Source of the DNA: Thermobacillus sp. ZCTH02-B1
Lineage (GTDB): Bacteria; Bacillota; Bacilli; Paenibacillales; Paenibacillaceae
DNA: 64,000 nt
Assembly: GCF_002159085.1 (NCBI RefSeq)
Contig: NZ_LZRU01000023.1
Coordinates: 150,778 to 214,777 of the forward strand
Direction of reading: 5' to 3'
A program made the translations under genes and the position numbers. The notes beneath the pieces are model-generated. The model did no database searches, was not told the DNA's origin, and was given only the letters and a program-made list of their open reading frames with translations. Shown here one piece after another: positions 32,080 through 46,640 of the stretch (positions are counted from its first letter, which is position 1; every line of letters starts with the position of its first letter).

Positions 32080-32550
32080 ATGCCGAGAAGAGGACCGGTG
32101 CCGAAGCGCGATGTGCTGCCGGACCCGATTTACAACAGCAAGCTGGTCACGCGGCTCATCAACCGCATCATGGTCGACGGCAAGAAGGGCAAGGCATCGA
32201 GAATCCTGTATGAGGCGTTCGAGATCATCCGCGAGCGGACGGGCAAGGACCCGATGGAAGTGTTCGAGGCGGCGCTCAAGAACGTCATGCCGGTGCTCGA
32301 AGTCAAGGCCCGCCGCGTCGGCGGCGCGAACTATCAGGTTCCGGTGGAAGTCAGGCCGGAACGCCGGACGTCCCTCGGGCTCCGTTGGCTCGTCAACTAC
32401 GCCCGCCTGCGCAGCGAGAAGACGATGCAGGAACGGCTCGCGGCCGAGATCATCGACGCGTCGAACAATACCGGCGGAGCCGTGAAGAAGCGCGAAGACA
32501 CGCACAAGATGGCCGAGGCGAACAAGGCGTTCGCGCACTACCGCTGGTAG
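32080..32550 (+). CDS. rpsG: 30S ribosomal protein S7
   Basis: 156 residues; primary binder of the 16S rRNA 3' domain and part of the E-site exit channel. Typical start [16 protein letters not shown] and core [12 protein letters not shown]. Behind AAGGAGG; 46 nt after rpsL, in the str order rpsL-rpsG-fusA-tuf. Confidence 0.98.
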   Translation: MPRRGPVPKRDVLPDPIYNSKLVTRLINRIMVDGKKGKASRILYEAFEIIRERTGKDPMEVFEAALKNVMPVLEVKARRVGGANYQVPVEVRPERRTSLGLRWLVNYARLRSEKTMQERLAAEIIDASNNTGGAVKKREDTHKMAEANKAFAHYRW

Positions 32551-32577
32551 GATTCAGATTCGGAAGGAGACAACAGC

Positions 32578-34665
<2,088 letters not shown>

Positions 34666-34772
34666 GCATTCCGTTGCGGCACAACCGATGTGGATCCGGG
34701 ACGGATGAAGCGGCGCGGTGCGCCGCTCCCGCTCCATAACCCAATCCATAATCCAAGGAGGCAATGGTTCAC

Positions 34773-35966
<1,194 letters not shown>

Positions 35967-35991
35967 CGCTGCGGTCATACGCAGCCCGCTG

Positions 35992-36034
35992 CGGCCGTTC
36001 GGCGGCACGTACCGCCGGACGGCCGTTGATTTTT
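35992..36034 (+). terminator. Rho-independent terminator after tuf
   Basis: 14-bp stem CGGCCGTTCGGCGG/CCGCCGGACGGCCG (one T-G pair), 6-nt loop CACGTA, then TTGATTTTTG. It closes the str transcription unit. Confidence 0.85.
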
Positions 36035-36056
36035 GCTTCGGGGCGGCGGCAGATCA

Positions 36057-36085
36057 TTGACGCCGAAAATGAGAACCATTATCAT
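36057..36085 (+). promoter_or_regulatory. Promoter overlapped by a Fur box, before the siderophore ATPase
   Basis: TTGACG at 36057-36062, 17-nt spacer, TATCAT at 36080-36085. Across the spacer and -10 lies TGAGAAC-C-ATTATCA (36070-36084), matching 12 of 14 arm positions of the Fur 7-1-7 consensus TGATAAT-N-ATTATCA. Fur-iron binding here would block RNA polymerase, so the gene should be induced by iron limitation (established logic, inferred here). Confidence 0.78.
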
Positions 36086-36222
36086 AGTAGACGGATCGAT
36101 CTGAACGGCTGACCGATGGCCGGCCGCGGGCGGCAGACCGCCGCGGCCATCCGGCCGTGCGCCGGCGGCGAATCGTGAATCGGCCTGCGCAGGCAGGCGG
36201 ACGAAAAGGGATGAGAGGCGCC

Positions 36223-37134
36223 ATGGAAAGACTGGTCACGCGGGACCTGGCGATCGGATACGATGACCGGCTGATCGTCGAAGGGTTGAACCTGAGCATA
36301 CCGTCCGGCAAGATCACCGCGCTCGTGGGGGCGAACGGATCGGGCAAGTCGACGATCCTGAAGACGATGGCCCGCATCATGAAGCCGAAGCGCGGCAGCG
36401 TGCTGCTCGACGGCAAGGCGATCCATTCGCAGCCGACGCGGGAAGTGGCGAAGCAGCTCGCGATTCTGCCCCAGAACCCCGTCGCGCCCGAGGGGTTGAC
36501 GGTGCGCGAACTGGTCGGCTACGGCCGCTACCCGCATCAGCGGGGCTTCGGCACGTTGAGTCGCGAGGACCGCGAAATCGTGGAATGGGCGATCGAGGTG
36601 ACCGGGCTCGAGGCGTTCGCCGACCGCGCGGTCGACCAACTCTCCGGCGGCCAGCGGCAACGGGCGTGGATCGCGATGGCGCTCGCGCAGCAGACGGAGA
36701 TCCTGTTCCTCGACGAGCCGACGACCTATCTCGACATGGCGCATCAGCTCGAAGTGCTGAAGCTGCTCAGGCAGCTCAACGAAGAGCAGGGACGGACGAT
36801 CGTCATGGTCGTGCACGACCTGAACCACGCCACACGCTTCGCGCACCACATGATCGCCATCAAGGCCGGCAAGATCGTGGCGGAAGGCGAGCCGGCGCAG
36901 GTGACGACGAAGGAAGTGCTGCGCGAGGTGTTCGGCATCGAGGCCGACATCCTGTTCGATCCGCGCACGGGCGTGCCGCTCTGCCTGCCGTTCGAGCTGT
37001 TCCGCGAAAGCCTGCGCGCGGCAAAGAAGCGCGAGGGCAGGCCCGCGAAGGACGGACGGGAGATGGGCGGCGCCGCGACAGGAGCGGCGGAGCGGCAGGC
37101 GGACATGCCGGCAGGCGCGGGTGCGCGCGGTTGA
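36223..37134 (+). CDS. Iron-siderophore type ABC transporter ATPase (FecE/FhuC/YusV-like)
   Basis: 303 residues. Walker [10 protein letters not shown] at 36-44, Q-loop ILPQNP, signature LSGGQRQR at about 142, Walker [15 protein letters not shown]-loop [12 protein letters not shown]; the [11 protein letters not shown] and AGKIVAEG segments are typical of siderophore/haem/cobalamin uptake ATPases. The last ~40 residues form a charged, Ala/Gly-rich tail beyond the usual ~260. No permease or binding protein is nearby, so it may serve several uptake systems, as YusV does in B. subtilis (inference). Start ATG 36223 preferred; ATG 36211 is 4 codons upstream. Confidence 0.9.
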   Translation: MERLVTRDLAIGYDDRLIVEGLNLSIPSGKITALVGANGSGKSTILKTMARIMKPKRGSVLLDGKAIHSQPTREVAKQLAILPQNPVAPEGLTVRELVGYGRYPHQRGFGTLSREDREIVEWAIEVTGLEAFADRAVDQLSGGQRQRAWIAMALAQQTEILFLDEPTTYLDMAHQLEVLKLLRQLNEEQGRTIVMVVHDLNHATRFAHHMIAIKAGKIVAEGEPAQVTTKEVLREVFGIEADILFDPRTGVPLCLPFELFRESLRAAKKREGRPAKDGREMGGAATGAAERQADMPAGAGARG

Positions 37135-37181
37135 AGCCCCGCGCGGCGCCGGCGAAGATCGCGGCATGGCGGAGGCGGAGC

Positions 37182-37224
37182 GAAGCCACCGGTTCCCTTC
37201 GGGACGGTGGCTTCTTCTTTTTCC
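37182..37224 (+). terminator. Rho-independent terminator after the siderophore ATPase
   Basis: Stem GAAGCCACCG/CGGTGGCTTC (37182-37191 with 37205-37214) with an inner CCC/GGG pair and T-rich tail TTCTTTTTCC. With the tuf terminator it isolates the Fur-type unit from its ribosomal neighbours. Confidence 0.85.
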
Positions 37225-37240
37225 GGGACCTGATCCGTGA

Positions 37241-37855
<615 letters not shown>

Positions 37856-37907
37856 GGCCGCGGACGGGGCGGCCATTCTACGCACGACAAGGAAATGAGG
37901 TGTCAAC

Positions 37908-38528
37908 ATGAAAGGTATCTTGGGCAGAAAGCTGGGGATGACGCAGGTCTTCGCGGCTGACGGCTCCGTCGTACCGGTCACGGTCATCGAGGCCGGCCCG
38001 TGCGTCGTTCTCCAGAAGAAGGTTCGGGAGACCGACGGCTACGAAGCCATCCAGCTCGGCTTCGCCGACAAGAAGAACCCGAACAAGCCGGAAATCGGCC
38101 ACGCCAAGAAGGCCGGCACGGCACCCAAGCGCTACGTGAAGGAAATCCGCGGGGTCAATGTGGACGAATACGAAGTCGGCCAGGAGATCAAGGCGGATAT
38201 CTTCAAGGAAGGCGAGTTCGTCGACGTGACGGGCATTTCGAAGGGCAAGGGCTTCGCGGGCGCCATCAAACGCTGGGGGCAGCGCCGCGGTCCGATGGCC
38301 CACGGTTCGAAGTACCATCGCGGTCCGGGTTCAATGGGTTCGATCCAGGCGAACCGCGTGTTCAAGGGCAAGCCGCTGCCGGGCCGTATGGGCAGCGAGA
38401 CCGTCACGATCCAGAATCTCGAAGTGATCCGTGTCGACGCCGAGCGCAACGTCATTCTCGTCAAGGGCTCGGTGCCGGGCACGCGGAATTCGTTCCTGAA
38501 GATCAGATCCTCGGTGAAGAAGCAATAG
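37908..38528 (+). CDS. rplC: 50S ribosomal protein L3
   Basis: 206 residues; early assembly protein near the peptidyl transferase centre. The [13 protein letters not shown] start and the long loop [19 protein letters not shown] that reaches the centre are present. In Bacillus L3 also helps mini-RNase III, which is encoded at 13.1 kb here. Confidence 0.98.
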   Translation: MKGILGRKLGMTQVFAADGSVVPVTVIEAGPCVVLQKKVRETDGYEAIQLGFADKKNPNKPEIGHAKKAGTAPKRYVKEIRGVNVDEYEVGQEIKADIFKEGEFVDVTGISKGKGFAGAIKRWGQRRGPMAHGSKYHRGPGSMGSIQANRVFKGKPLPGRMGSETVTIQNLEVIRVDAERNVILVKGSVPGTRNSFLKIRSSVKKQ

Positions 38529-38560
38529 ACCGATTCCCGCGGGGGAAGGAGGAACATGAA

Positions 38561-39187
38561 ATGCCGAAGGTAGCAGTATACAATGTCAGCGGGGCGCAGG
38601 TCGGCGAGATCGAGCTGTCCGACGAGGTGTACGGCATCGAACCGCACGTGCACGCGCTGCACAGCGCGATCGTGCTGCAGGAAGCCGCCGAGCGCCGCGG
38701 TACGCATAAAACGAAGAACCGCGCGGAAGTGAGGGGCGGCGGCCGCAAGCCGTGGAGGCAGAAGGGCACGGGCCGCGCACGCCATGGCAGCATCCGTGCG
38801 CCGCAATGGAAGGGCGGCGGCGTCGTGTTCGGTCCGGTGCCGCGCACGTACGGATTCAAGCTGCCGAAGAAGGTTCGCCGTCTGGCGATGCGTTCGGCGC
38901 TCTCCGCGAAGGTGGGCGCGAGCGAACTGATCGTGCTGGATGAGCTGAAGATGGAACGGCCGAAGACGAAGGATTTCGTCGGCATTCTGAACAATCTCAA
39001 GGTCGACCGCAAGGCGCTCGTCGTAACGGCGGAATACGACGACAACGTGGCGCTCTCCGCGCGGAACATTCCGGGCGTGAAGTTCGTCGCGGCTGACGGC
39101 ATCAACGTGCGCGACGTCATGGTTCACGACAAGCTCATCATGACGAAGGACGCGGCACTGAAGGTACAGGAGGTGCTGGCGCAATGA
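38561..39187 (+). CDS. rplD: 50S ribosomal protein L4
   Basis: 208 residues; lines the exit tunnel with its extended loop ([19 protein letters not shown]). Start ATG 38561 behind AAGGAGG. Its TGA overlaps the ATG of rplW. Confidence 0.97.
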   Translation: MPKVAVYNVSGAQVGEIELSDEVYGIEPHVHALHSAIVLQEAAERRGTHKTKNRAEVRGGGRKPWRQKGTGRARHGSIRAPQWKGGGVVFGPVPRTYGFKLPKKVRRLAMRSALSAKVGASELIVLDELKMERPKTKDFVGILNNLKVDRKALVVTAEYDDNVALSARNIPGVKFVAADGINVRDVMVHDKLIMTKDAALKVQEVLAQ

Positions 39188-39477
39188 AGGACCCGCGCGA
39201 CATCATCAAGCGTCCGGTCATCACCGAACGGACGACCGAAATGATGGCGAACAAGCGCTACGTCTTCGAAGTTGACATCAAGGCGACGAAGCCCGAGATC
39301 AAACGGGCGGTCGAGCAGATCTTCAAGGTCAAGGTTGTGAAGGTCAACACGATGCGCGTTCCGGCCAAGCCGAAGCGCTATGGCCGTTATGAGGGCTACA
39401 CGAGCGAATGGAAGAAGGCGATCGTGCAGCTCAGCCCGGACAGCAAGGAACTCGAATTCTTCGAGGCGTCCGTCTGA
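39184..39477 (+). CDS. rplW: 50S ribosomal protein L23
   Basis: 97 residues; docking site at the tunnel exit for trigger factor and [14 protein letters not shown] near the N-terminus and [12 protein letters not shown] loop are conserved. ATGA overlap with rplD implies coupled translation. Confidence 0.97.
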   Translation: MKDPRDIIKRPVITERTTEMMANKRYVFEVDIKATKPEIKRAVEQIFKVKVVKVNTMRVPAKPKRYGRYEGYTSEWKKAIVQLSPDSKELEFFEASV

Positions 39478-39504
39478 TTCTGTTGAGACAAGGAGGGGAT
39501 ACTC

Positions 39505-40335
39505 GTGCCCATCAAGAAGTACAAACCGACTTCTCCGGCCCGGCGCGCCATGACGGTCTCGACGTTCGAAGAAATCACGACGGACCGCCCGGAGAAATCG
39601 CTGCTGGCGCCGCTGAAGAAGAAGGCCGGCCGCAACAACCAGGGCCGGATCACGGTCCGCCATCGCGGCGGCGGCCACAAACGGAAATACCGGATCATCG
39701 ATTTCAAGCGCGACAAGGACGGCATCGTCGGCAAGGTCGCGACGATCGAATACGACCCGAACCGTACGGCGAACATCGCGCTGATCCACTATGTCGACGG
39801 CGAGAAGCGCTACATCATCGCGCCGAAGGGGCTGAAGGTCGGCGACAAGATCATGTCCGGTCCCGACGCGGACATCAAGGTCGGCAACGCGCTGCCGCTT
39901 GAGAACATCCCGGTCGGTACGGTCATCCACAACATCGAGCTGAAGCCGGGCAAGGGCGGTCAGCTCGTGCGCGCGGCCGGCACCGAAGCACAGCTGCTCG
40001 GCAAGGAGGACAAGTACGCGATCGTCCGCCTGGCTTCCGGCGAGATGCGCCGCATCCTCCTGAAGTGCCGCGCGACGATCGGTTCGGTCGGCAACGAGGA
40101 CCACGAGCTGGTCAGCATCGGCAAGGCGGGTCGCAGCCGCTGGCTCGGCAGACGCCCGGCGGTCCGCGGTGTCGTCATGAACCCGGAAGACCACCCGCAC
40201 GGCGGTGGCGAAGGCCGCGCTCCGATCGGCCGGAAATCGCCGGTTACGCCGTGGGGCAAGCCGACGCTCGGCTACAAGACGCGCAAGAAGAAGAAGGCGT
40301 CGAACAAGTACATCATTCGTCGCCGCACGAAGTGA
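39505..40335 (+). CDS. rplB: 50S ribosomal protein L2
   Basis: 276 residues; needed for subunit association and peptidyl transfer. [19 protein letters not shown] and the functional His loop [14 protein letters not shown] are present. GTG start behind AAGGAGG. Confidence 0.98.
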   Translation: MPIKKYKPTSPARRAMTVSTFEEITTDRPEKSLLAPLKKKAGRNNQGRITVRHRGGGHKRKYRIIDFKRDKDGIVGKVATIEYDPNRTANIALIHYVDGEKRYIIAPKGLKVGDKIMSGPDADIKVGNALPLENIPVGTVIHNIELKPGKGGQLVRAAGTEAQLLGKEDKYAIVRLASGEMRRILLKCRATIGSVGNEDHELVSIGKAGRSRWLGRRPAVRGVVMNPEDHPHGGGEGRAPIGRKSPVTPWGKPTLGYKTRKKKKASNKYIIRRRTK

Positions 40336-40441
40336 TCGTACGCCCGCCGCGTGACGGATGGCTCCCGCGCGGAAGCCGCGTGAAGCGCCCGCGCGGATCC
40401 GGCGGGCTTCGGTCTCGATTCAAGCGAAGGGAGGAGCATCG

Positions 40442-40723
40442 ATGGGTCGCAGCCTGAAGAAGGGGCCGTTCGCCGACGCTCACCTGCTGAAGAAGGTTCA
40501 CGAGCTGAACAAGGCGAACAAGAAGGCGGTCATCAAGACCTGGTCCCGGCGTTCGACGATTTTCCCGGAATTCGTCGGCCACACGTTTGCGGTGTATGAC
40601 GGCCGCAAGCATGTGCCGGTGTATGTGACGGAAGACATGGTGGGCCACAAGCTCGGCGAATTCGCGCCTACGCGCACGTTCAAGGGCCACACCGAGGAAG
40701 ACCGCAAGACGGGCAAGCGTTAA
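40442..40723 (+). CDS. rpsS: 30S ribosomal protein S19
   Basis: 93 residues; head protein at the subunit bridge. [15 protein letters not shown] start and [15 protein letters not shown] end are characteristic. ATG 40442 follows GGGAGGAG; upstream in-frame codons lack a ribosome binding site. Confidence 0.97.
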   Translation: MGRSLKKGPFADAHLLKKVHELNKANKKAVIKTWSRRSTIFPEFVGHTFAVYDGRKHVPVYVTEDMVGHKLGEFAPTRTFKGHTEEDRKTGKR

Positions 40724-40819
40724 TCCGACATTTCGGCGCCTGTCGGCGGCCGCGTCCGCCCGGAAGGGCGGCCTGAGGCCGGCCGGAACAGGCTGATTGC
40801 GTGAGAGGAGGGTTCTGGG

Positions 40820-41155
40820 ATGGCTGAAGCGAAGGCACACGCGAGATATGTGCGCATCGCGCCGCGCAAGGCAAGGCTCGTCGTGGACCTGATCCGCGGC
40901 AAGAGCGTGGGCGAGGCGCTCGCGATTCTGCGCCATACGCCGAAGGCGGCCTCCCCGATCGTGGAGAAGCTGCTGAATTCGGCGATCGCGAATGCGGAAC
41001 ATAATTACCATATGAACGTTGAACGGCTCTACATTTCCCAGGCGTACGTGAACGAGGGGCCGACCCTGAAGCGGTACCGTCCCCGCGCGCAGGGACGCGC
41101 GTTCCCGATCAGGAAACGTACGAGCCACATCACACTGGTGGTAGCTGAAAAATAA
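40820..41155 (+). CDS. rplV: 50S ribosomal protein L22
   Basis: 111 residues; its beta-hairpin lines the exit tunnel (macrolide region [20 protein letters not shown] appears wild type). Behind GAGAGGAGG; follows rpsS after 96 nt. Confidence 0.97.
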   Translation: MAEAKAHARYVRIAPRKARLVVDLIRGKSVGEALAILRHTPKAASPIVEKLLNSAIANAEHNYHMNVERLYISQAYVNEGPTLKRYRPRAQGRAFPIRKRTSHITLVVAEK

Positions 41156-41167
41156 GGAGGGACATGT

Positions 41168-41833
41168 GTGGGTCAAAAGGTCAATCCGGTCGGTCTCCGC
41201 ATCGGCATCATCCGGGATTGGGAATCGAGATGGTTTGCCGGCAAGGATTTCGGCGACCTGCTGCTTGAGGACGTCAAAATCCGCGATTTCCTGAAGAAGA
41301 AGCTGAAGGACGCCGCGGTCTCCCGCATCGAGATCGAACGGGCGGCGAACCGCGTCAACGTGACGATCCACACCGCGAAGCCGGGCATGGTCATCGGCAA
41401 GGGCGGCTCGGAAGTGGAAAATCTCCGCGCGGAACTGACGAAGATCACGAAGGGCAAGAAAGTTCACATCAATATCATGGAAATCAAGCAGCCGGATCTG
41501 GACGCGACGCTCGTCGCGGAATCGATCGCCCAGCAACTCGAGCGCCGCATCTCGTTCCGCCGCGCGATGAAGCAGGCGATCCAGCGGACGATGCGCGCCG
41601 GCGCGAAGGGCATCAAGTGCAGCGTCAGCGGCCGGCTCGGCGGCGCGGAAATCGCGCGCACGGAAGGTTACACGGAAGGCACGGTGCCGCTCCACACGCT
41701 GCGCGCGGACATCGACTACGGTACGGCGGAAGCCCATACGACTTACGGCCGCATCGGCGTGAAGGTCTGGATCTATCGCGGCGAGGTGCTTCCGGCGAAG
41801 AAGAAAGCTTCCGTCCAGGAAGGAGGCAACTGA
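41168..41833 (+). CDS. rpsC: 30S ribosomal protein S3
   Basis: 221 residues; mRNA entry-channel protein with a KH domain ([15 protein letters not shown]). GTG start (GTG GGT CAA) behind AAGGAGG; 12 nt after rplV. Ends with a charged tail and almost abuts rplP. Confidence 0.97.
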   Translation: MGQKVNPVGLRIGIIRDWESRWFAGKDFGDLLLEDVKIRDFLKKKLKDAAVSRIEIERAANRVNVTIHTAKPGMVIGKGGSEVENLRAELTKITKGKKVHINIMEIKQPDLDATLVAESIAQQLERRISFRRAMKQAIQRTMRAGAKGIKCSVSGRLGGAEIARTEGYTEGTVPLHTLRADIDYGTAEAHTTYGRIGVKVWIYRGEVLPAKKKASVQEGGN

Positions 41834-41834
41834 C

Positions 41835-42278
41835 ATGTTGATACCGAAGCGCGTCAAACACCGCAAGGTGCAGCGCGGTACGCTGAAGGGCCGCGCGAAG
41901 GGCGGCACGGAAGTGACGTTCGGCGAATACGGCCTCCAGGCGCTGGAGCCGGCGTGGATCACGAACCGGCAGATCGAGGCCGCGCGGATTGCGATCACGC
42001 GTTATGTCAAGCGGGGCGGCAAGATCTGGATCAAGATCTTCCCGGACAAACCCGTGACCCAGAAGCCGCTTGAAGTCCGGATGGGCGCCGGCAAGGGCAA
42101 CGTCGAGAAATGGGTTGCCGTCGTCAAGCCGGGCAAGGTCTTGTTCGAACTCGCCGGCGTGCCCGAGGAAGTCGCTCGTGAAGCGATGCGTCTTGCATCC
42201 CACAAGCTTCCGATCAAGACGAGGTTCGTGAAACGGGAAGAAGCGGGTGGTGAAGCAAATGAAGCAAATGAAGGCTAA
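41835..42278 (+). CDS. rplP: 50S ribosomal protein L16
   Basis: 147 residues; near the A-site tRNA elbow. [15 protein letters not shown] start and [22 protein letters not shown] core. The C-terminal [13 protein letters not shown] is partly encoded by a 9-bp tandem repeat that overlaps the start of rpmC. Confidence 0.97.
   Translation: MLIPKRVKHRKVQRGTLKGRAKGGTEVTFGEYGLQALEPAWITNRQIEAARIAITRYVKRGGKIWIKIFPDKPVTQKPLEVRMGAGKGNVEKWVAVVKPGKVLFELAGVPEEVAREAMRLASHKLPIKTRFVKREEAGGEANEANEG
42252..42269 (+). repeat. 9-bp tandem repeat in the rplP/rpmC overlap
   Basis: GAAGCAAAT occurs at 42252-42260 and 42261-42269. It reads E-A-N twice in the L16 frame and places two successive ATG codons (42259, 42268) in the L29 frame. 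Confidence 0.9.
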
Positions 42279-42465
42279 CGACTTCCGCAACATGACCACG
42301 GCCGAAATCGAAAAGAAGATTTCGGATTTCAAGGAGGAGCTTTTCAACCTGCGCTTCCAACTGGCCACGGGCCAACTCGAGAATCCGTCGCGCATCCGCG
42401 ATGTGCGCAGGGCGATCGCGCGCGCGAAGACGGTCATCCGCGAACGCGAACTCGGCATCCGTTGA
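42259..42465 (+). CDS. rpmC: 50S ribosomal protein L29
   Basis: About 68 residues; tunnel-exit neighbour of L23. Conserved [16 protein letters not shown] and AKTVIRERE. The gene begins inside the 3' end of rplP. ATG 42259 has GGTGGTG 6 nt upstream; ATG 42268 gives the MKANDF start most usual for L29 but has no separate ribosome binding site. GTG codons at 42247/42250 are less likely. Confidence 0.93.
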   Translation: MKQMKANDFRNMTTAEIEKKISDFKEELFNLRFQLATGQLENPSRIRDVRRAIARAKTVIRERELGIR

Positions 42466-42514
42466 GCGGATCCGGCCAAGAACCGAACCTCTGTGACGAG
42501 GAAGGAGGAAGACC

Positions 42515-42778
42515 ATGAGCGAACGCAACCGCCGCAGGGTGGAGATCGGACGCGTCGTCAGCGACAAGATGGACAAGACGATCGTCGTTGCGGTCGAGAC
42601 GTACAAGAAGCACAAGCTGTACCACAAGCGGATCAAATACACGAAGAAGTACAAGGTGCACGACGAGCACAACGAGGCGAAGGTCGGCGACATCGTGAAG
42701 ATCATGGAGACGCGGCCGCTGTCGAAGGAGAAGCGGTTCCGTCTGGTCGAGATCGTCGAGCGGGCCGTCGTGCTGTGA
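42515..42778 (+). CDS. rpsQ: 30S ribosomal protein S17
   Basis: 87 residues; OB-fold 16S rRNA binder. [17 protein letters not shown] and [23 protein letters not shown] are typical. AAGGAGGAAG ribosome binding site. Confidence 0.97.
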   Translation: MSERNRRRVEIGRVVSDKMDKTIVVAVETYKKHKLYHKRIKYTKKYKVHDEHNEAKVGDIVKIMETRPLSKEKRFRLVEIVERAVVL

Positions 42779-42815
42779 GGTTTCGGCTTTTTTGCCCTGA
42801 AAGGAGGACACTGGC

Positions 42816-43184
42816 ATGATCCAACCGTTCACGCGACTGGTCGTAGCTGACAACACCGGCGCGAAGGAACTGATGTGCATCCGCGTCCTGGGCGGTACGG
42901 GTCGCCGCACGGGCCGGATTGGCGATATGATCGTGTGTTCCGTCAAATCCGCAACACCCGGGGGCGTTGTCAAGAAAGGCGATGTCGTGAAGGCCGTCAT
43001 CGTACGGACGAAGCGCCCGCTGCGCCGCAAGGACGGCTCCTACATCGCGTTCGACGAGAACGCCGCCGTCATCGTGCGGGAAGACAAGAGCCCGCGCGGC
43101 ACGCGGATCTTCGGACCGGTCGCCCGCGAGCTTCGGGACAAGGATTTCATGAAGATCATCTCGCTGGCGCCGGAAGTCATCTGA
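42816..43184 (+). CDS. rplN: 50S ribosomal protein L14
   Basis: 122 residues; subunit-interface protein and silencing-factor (RsfS) contact. Conserved [19 protein letters not shown] and FGPVARELR. First gene after a 37-nt gap from rpsQ with AAAGGAGG. Confidence 0.98.
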   Translation: MIQPFTRLVVADNTGAKELMCIRVLGGTGRRTGRIGDMIVCSVKSATPGGVVKKGDVVKAVIVRTKRPLRRKDGSYIAFDENAAVIVREDKSPRGTRIFGPVARELRDKDFMKIISLAPEVI

Positions 43185-43261
43185 CCGGACCAACCATGAA
43201 CGGGCGGCACGGGGCCGCCGTCGGATAACGTCAACTCCGCAGTCAAAGTGAGGTGTAACGA

Positions 43262-43615
43262 ATGCCCAGGCAGAAAAAGGTGCTCGCATCGCACAACAAC
43301 AAGCTGCACGTGAAGAAGGATGACATGGTCATCGTCATCACGGGCAAGGACAAGGGCAAGAAGGGCCGCGTCATCGCCGCCTTCCCGCGCGAGAACCGGG
43401 TGCTGGTCGAGGGCGTGAACATCGTCAAGAAGCATACGCGTCCCTCGCCGAAGAACCCGCAGGGCGGCATCATCGAGCAGGAAGCGCCGATTCACGTTTC
43501 GAACGTGATGCATATCGACCCGAAGACCGGCAAGCCGACGCGGATCGGCTACAAGATTCTGGAGAACGGCAAGAAGGTCCGGTACGCGAAGCGTTCCGGA
43601 GAAGTCATCGACTGA
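43262..43615 (+). CDS. rplX: 50S ribosomal protein L24
   Basis: 117 residues; assembly initiator with a KOW domain ([19 protein letters not shown]). Ends in KRSGEVID. Preceded by a 77-nt gap and AGTGAGGTG. Confidence 0.97.
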   Translation: MPRQKKVLASHNNKLHVKKDDMVIVITGKDKGKKGRVIAAFPRENRVLVEGVNIVKKHTRPSPKNPQGGIIEQEAPIHVSNVMHIDPKTGKPTRIGYKILENGKKVRYAKRSGEVID

Positions 43616-43646
43616 TGCGCAAGGCGAAAGGAGGTACGCCTGAGGA

Positions 43647-44189
43647 ATGGCAGTACGGCTCAAGGAGAAATTCCTGAACGAAGTCACGCCTGCTTTGATG
43701 CAGAAGTTCAACTATACATCGGTCATGCAGGTGCCGAAGATCGAGAAGGTCGTCATCAACATGGGCGTCGGCGAAGCGGTCGGCAATCCGAAGGTGCTCG
43801 ACGCGGCGGTGGACGACCTGACGAGGATCGCGGGCCAGAAGCCGGTTGTCACGCGCGCGAAGAAATCGATCGCGGGCTTCAAGGTGCGCGCCGGCATGCC
43901 GATCGGCGTGAAGGTGACGCTGCGCGGCGACCGGATGTACTATTTTCTCGACAAGCTGTTCAACATCGCGCTTCCGCGGGTTCGGGACTTCCGCGGCGTC
44001 TCGCCGAAGGCGTTCGACGGGCGCGGCAACTACACGCTCGGCCTGAGAGAGCAGCTGATCTTCCCGGAAATCGATTACGACAAGATCGACAAGGTGCGCG
44101 GCATGGACGTCGTCATCGTCACGACGGCCAGGACGGACGAAGAAGCTCGTGAGCTGCTGACCCAACTGGGCATGCCGTTCGCGAAGTAA
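43647..44189 (+). CDS. rplE: 50S ribosomal protein L5
   Basis: 180 residues; binds 5S rRNA and contacts P-site tRNA. Conserved [29 protein letters not shown] and [26 protein letters not shown] ribosome binding site. Confidence 0.98.
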   Translation: MAVRLKEKFLNEVTPALMQKFNYTSVMQVPKIEKVVINMGVGEAVGNPKVLDAAVDDLTRIAGQKPVVTRAKKSIAGFKVRAGMPIGVKVTLRGDRMYYFLDKLFNIALPRVRDFRGVSPKAFDGRGNYTLGLREQLIFPEIDYDKIDKVRGMDVVIVTTARTDEEARELLTQLGMPFAK

Positions 44190-44213
44190 TCCGAAGGCGG
44201 GAGGTGCGAACCC

Positions 44214-44399
44214 ATGGCGAAGACGTCGATGATCGTCAAGTCGAAGCGCAAGCCGAAGTTCAAAGTGCGGGCCTACACGCGCTGCGAACGTTGCGGCCGC
44301 CCGCATGCTGTTTTACGGAAATTCAAAATCTGCCGGATCTGCTTCCGCGAATTGGCGTACAAAGGCCAGATTCCGGGCGTGAGAAAGGCGAGCTGGTAA
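44214..44399 (+). CDS. rpsN: 30S ribosomal protein S14, zinc-binding short form
   Basis: 61 residues with zinc ligands in CERC (24, 27) and CRIC (40, 43): the S14 type Z found in the spc cluster of Bacilli. Complete start MAKTSMIVK and end [17 protein letters not shown] ribosome binding site. Confidence 0.98.
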   Translation: MAKTSMIVKSKRKPKFKVRAYTRCERCGRPHAVLRKFKICRICFRELAYKGQIPGVRKASW

Positions 44400-44432
44400 T
44401 ACACCCGGCACGGGAAGGAGGTTCTCGAACCA

Positions 44433-44831
44433 ATGGTTATGTCCGATCCGATTGCAGATATGCTGACGCGTATCCGCAATGCGAACACCGTTCGTCACGA
44501 GGTCGTGGAAGTGCCGGCGTCCAAGATCAAGCGGCAAATCGCCGAGATCTTGAAGAACGAAGGCTTCATCCGCGATTGCGAATACATCGAGGACAACAAG
44601 CAGGGGATCCTGCGGATCTTCCTGAAGTACGGTCCGAACAACGAGCGCGTCATCACCGGGCTGAAGCGCATCAGCAAGCCGGGACTGCGCGTCTACACGA
44701 AGGCAAGCGAAATTCCGCGCGTGCTCGGCGGTCTGGGCATCGCGATCATTTCGACGTCCAAGGGCCTCATGACCGACAAGCAGGCCCGCCAGCTCAACAC
44801 GGGCGGAGAAGTCATCTGCTACGTGTGGTAA
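44433..44831 (+). CDS. rpsH: 30S ribosomal protein S8
   Basis: 132 residues; central 16S rRNA binder and spc-operon autorepressor in many bacteria. [14 protein letters not shown] start and [22 protein letters not shown] end. ATG 44433 fits the GGAGG spacing better than ATG 44439. Confidence 0.98.
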   Translation: MVMSDPIADMLTRIRNANTVRHEVVEVPASKIKRQIAEILKNEGFIRDCEYIEDNKQGILRIFLKYGPNNERVITGLKRISKPGLRVYTKASEIPRVLGGLGIAIISTSKGLMTDKQARQLNTGGEVICYVW

Positions 44832-44859
44832 GACCGCTACAACGACTGGAGGTGTCAAC

Positions 44860-45402
44860 ATGTCCCGTATCGGCCGCAAACCGATTCAGATACCGGACGG
44901 CGTGAGCGTCTCGGTGGACGGCAACGTCGTGACCGTGAAAGGCCCGAAGGGCACGCTGACGCGCGAATTGCACAAAGACATGAAGGTCGTCGTCGACGGC
45001 AACGCCGTGAAGGTCGAGCGTCCTTCCGACGAGAAGCTGCATCGCGCCCTGCACGGCACGACGCGCAGCGTCATCGCCAACATGGTGAGCGGCGTGACCG
45101 AAGGTTTCAGCAAGAGCCTGGAGCTGGTCGGCGTCGGCTACCGCGTGACCAAGTCGGGCAACAAGATCGTGCTGAACGTCGGCTATTCGCATCCGGTGGA
45201 AATCGTGCCGGACCAAGGCATCGAGTTCGAGGTCCCGTCGCAGACGAAGATCATCGTGAAGGGCATCGACAAGGAACTCGTCGGCCAGACGGCCGCGAAG
45301 ATCCGCGCCGTGCGCGAGCCGGAACCGTACAAGGGCAAGGGCATCATGTACGAGGGAGAACGGATTCTCCGCAAGGAAGGCAAGGCCGGCAAGAAGAAGT
45401 GA
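44860..45402 (+). CDS. rplF: 50S ribosomal protein L6
   Basis: 180 residues; near the factor-binding site. Two-domain L6 with [15 protein letters not shown] start and the conserved [15 protein letters not shown] motif. CTGGAGGTG ribosome binding site. Confidence 0.98.
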   Translation: MSRIGRKPIQIPDGVSVSVDGNVVTVKGPKGTLTRELHKDMKVVVDGNAVKVERPSDEKLHRALHGTTRSVIANMVSGVTEGFSKSLELVGVGYRVTKSGNKIVLNVGYSHPVEIVPDQGIEFEVPSQTKIIVKGIDKELVGQTAAKIRAVREPEPYKGKGIMYEGERILRKEGKAGKKK

Positions 45403-45490
45403 TCGGCCTGAGCGCATAAAGGACGGCACATCGGGCATGCGTCCGCGGCGGGAAGCCGCATAAGCCCGGGAAGGAGTGAAACCAGGCACT

Positions 45491-45859
45491 ATGATCACGA
45501 AGATCGACAAGAACAAGGCCCGTCTGAAGAGGCATTTGAGGATTCGCAAGAAGATCAGCGGTACGGCGGAACGTCCGCGTCTGTCGGTTTTCCGTTCCGC
45601 GAAGCATATCTACGCGCAGCTCATTGACGACGAGAAAGGGATCACCCTGGCGTCCGCATCGACGCTCGACAAGGAACTTCGGGGCAAGATCGCGAACGGA
45701 GGCAACGTCGAGGCCGCGCGTCAGGTCGGCGAGCTGATCGCGAAGCGCGCGAAGGCGAAAGGGATCGACAAGGTCGTGTTCGACCGCGGCGGCTATCTGT
45801 ACCACGGTCGCGTGAAGGCGCTGGCGGACGCGGCGCGCGAAGGCGGGCTCGAATTCTGA
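45491..45859 (+). CDS. rplR: 50S ribosomal protein L18
   Basis: 122 residues; 5S rRNA-binding protein. Conserved [20 protein letters not shown] and [23 protein letters not shown] 45491 chosen; the ribosome binding site AAGGAG is 14 nt upstream, a little far, and the in-frame GTG 45476 overlaps it. Confidence 0.96.
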   Translation: MITKIDKNKARLKRHLRIRKKISGTAERPRLSVFRSAKHIYAQLIDDEKGITLASASTLDKELRGKIANGGNVEAARQVGELIAKRAKAKGIDKVVFDRGGYLYHGRVKALADAAREGGLEF

Positions 45860-45887
45860 TCCATCTCTCGATGAGGAGGTATAAGAC

Positions 45888-46385
45888 TTGCGTGTAGATC
45901 CGAATACGCTGGAATTGACCGAGAAGGTCGTGTCCATCAACCGCGTCGCGAAGGTCGTCAAGGGCGGCCGCCGCTTCAGCTTCAGCGCGCTTGTCGTCGT
46001 CGGCGACGGCAAGGGCTGGGTCGGCGCCGGGATCGGCAAGGCGGCCGAAGTGCCGGATGCGATCCGCAAGGGCATCGAAGACGCGAAGAAGCACCTGATC
46101 CACGTTCCGATCGTCGGCACGACGATCCCGCACGAAGTCATTGGCCATTTCGGCGCGGGCAAGGTGCTGCTGAAGCCGGCTTCCCAGGGTACGGGCGTCA
46201 TCGCCGGCGGTCCGGTCCGCGCGGTGCTCGAGCTGGCGGGCATCGGCGACATCCTGACGAAATCGCTCGGTTCCTCGAACTCCATCAACATGGTGCGCGC
46301 GACGCTCGAAGGGCTGTCCCGCCTGAAGCGCGCGGAAGATGTGGCGCGCCTCCGCGGCAAAACCGTCGAAGAGCTTCTGGGTTAA
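45888..46385 (+). CDS. rpsE: 30S ribosomal protein S5
   Basis: 165 residues; decoding-fidelity protein. [19 protein letters not shown] and [14 protein letters not shown] motifs. TTG start with GAGGAGGT upstream; the spectinomycin-loop region appears unchanged. Confidence 0.98.
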   Translation: MRVDPNTLELTEKVVSINRVAKVVKGGRRFSFSALVVVGDGKGWVGAGIGKAAEVPDAIRKGIEDAKKHLIHVPIVGTTIPHEVIGHFGAGKVLLKPASQGTGVIAGGPVRAVLELAGIGDILTKSLGSSNSINMVRATLEGLSRLKRAEDVARLRGKTVEELLG

Positions 46386-46398
46386 GGAGGGGTAACCG

Positions 46399-46584
46399 AT
46401 GGCGAAACTGCAAATCACCCTCGTCCGCAGCCTGATCGGCCGCAACGAGAAGCAGCGCGCGACCGTGGCCGCGCTCGGCCTGCGCAAGCTGCACCAGACG
46501 GTCGTCAAGGATGACAACCCGGCCATCCGCGGGATGATCGACGTCGTCAAGCACATGGTCAAGGTCGAAGAAGTGCAAGGTTAA
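46399..46584 (+). CDS. rpmD: 50S ribosomal protein L30
   Basis: 61 residues, the standard short bacterial L30: [23 protein letters not shown], then [16 protein letters not shown]. Starts 13 nt after rpsE behind AAGGAGGGG. Confidence 0.97.
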   Translation: MAKLQITLVRSLIGRNEKQRATVAALGLRKLHQTVVKDDNPAIRGMIDVVKHMVKVEEVQG

Positions 46585-46640
46585 CATACGGTGAAGAAGC
46601 CGATTGCAGCTGCACATTTTGCAAGGAGGTGCAACGAACG

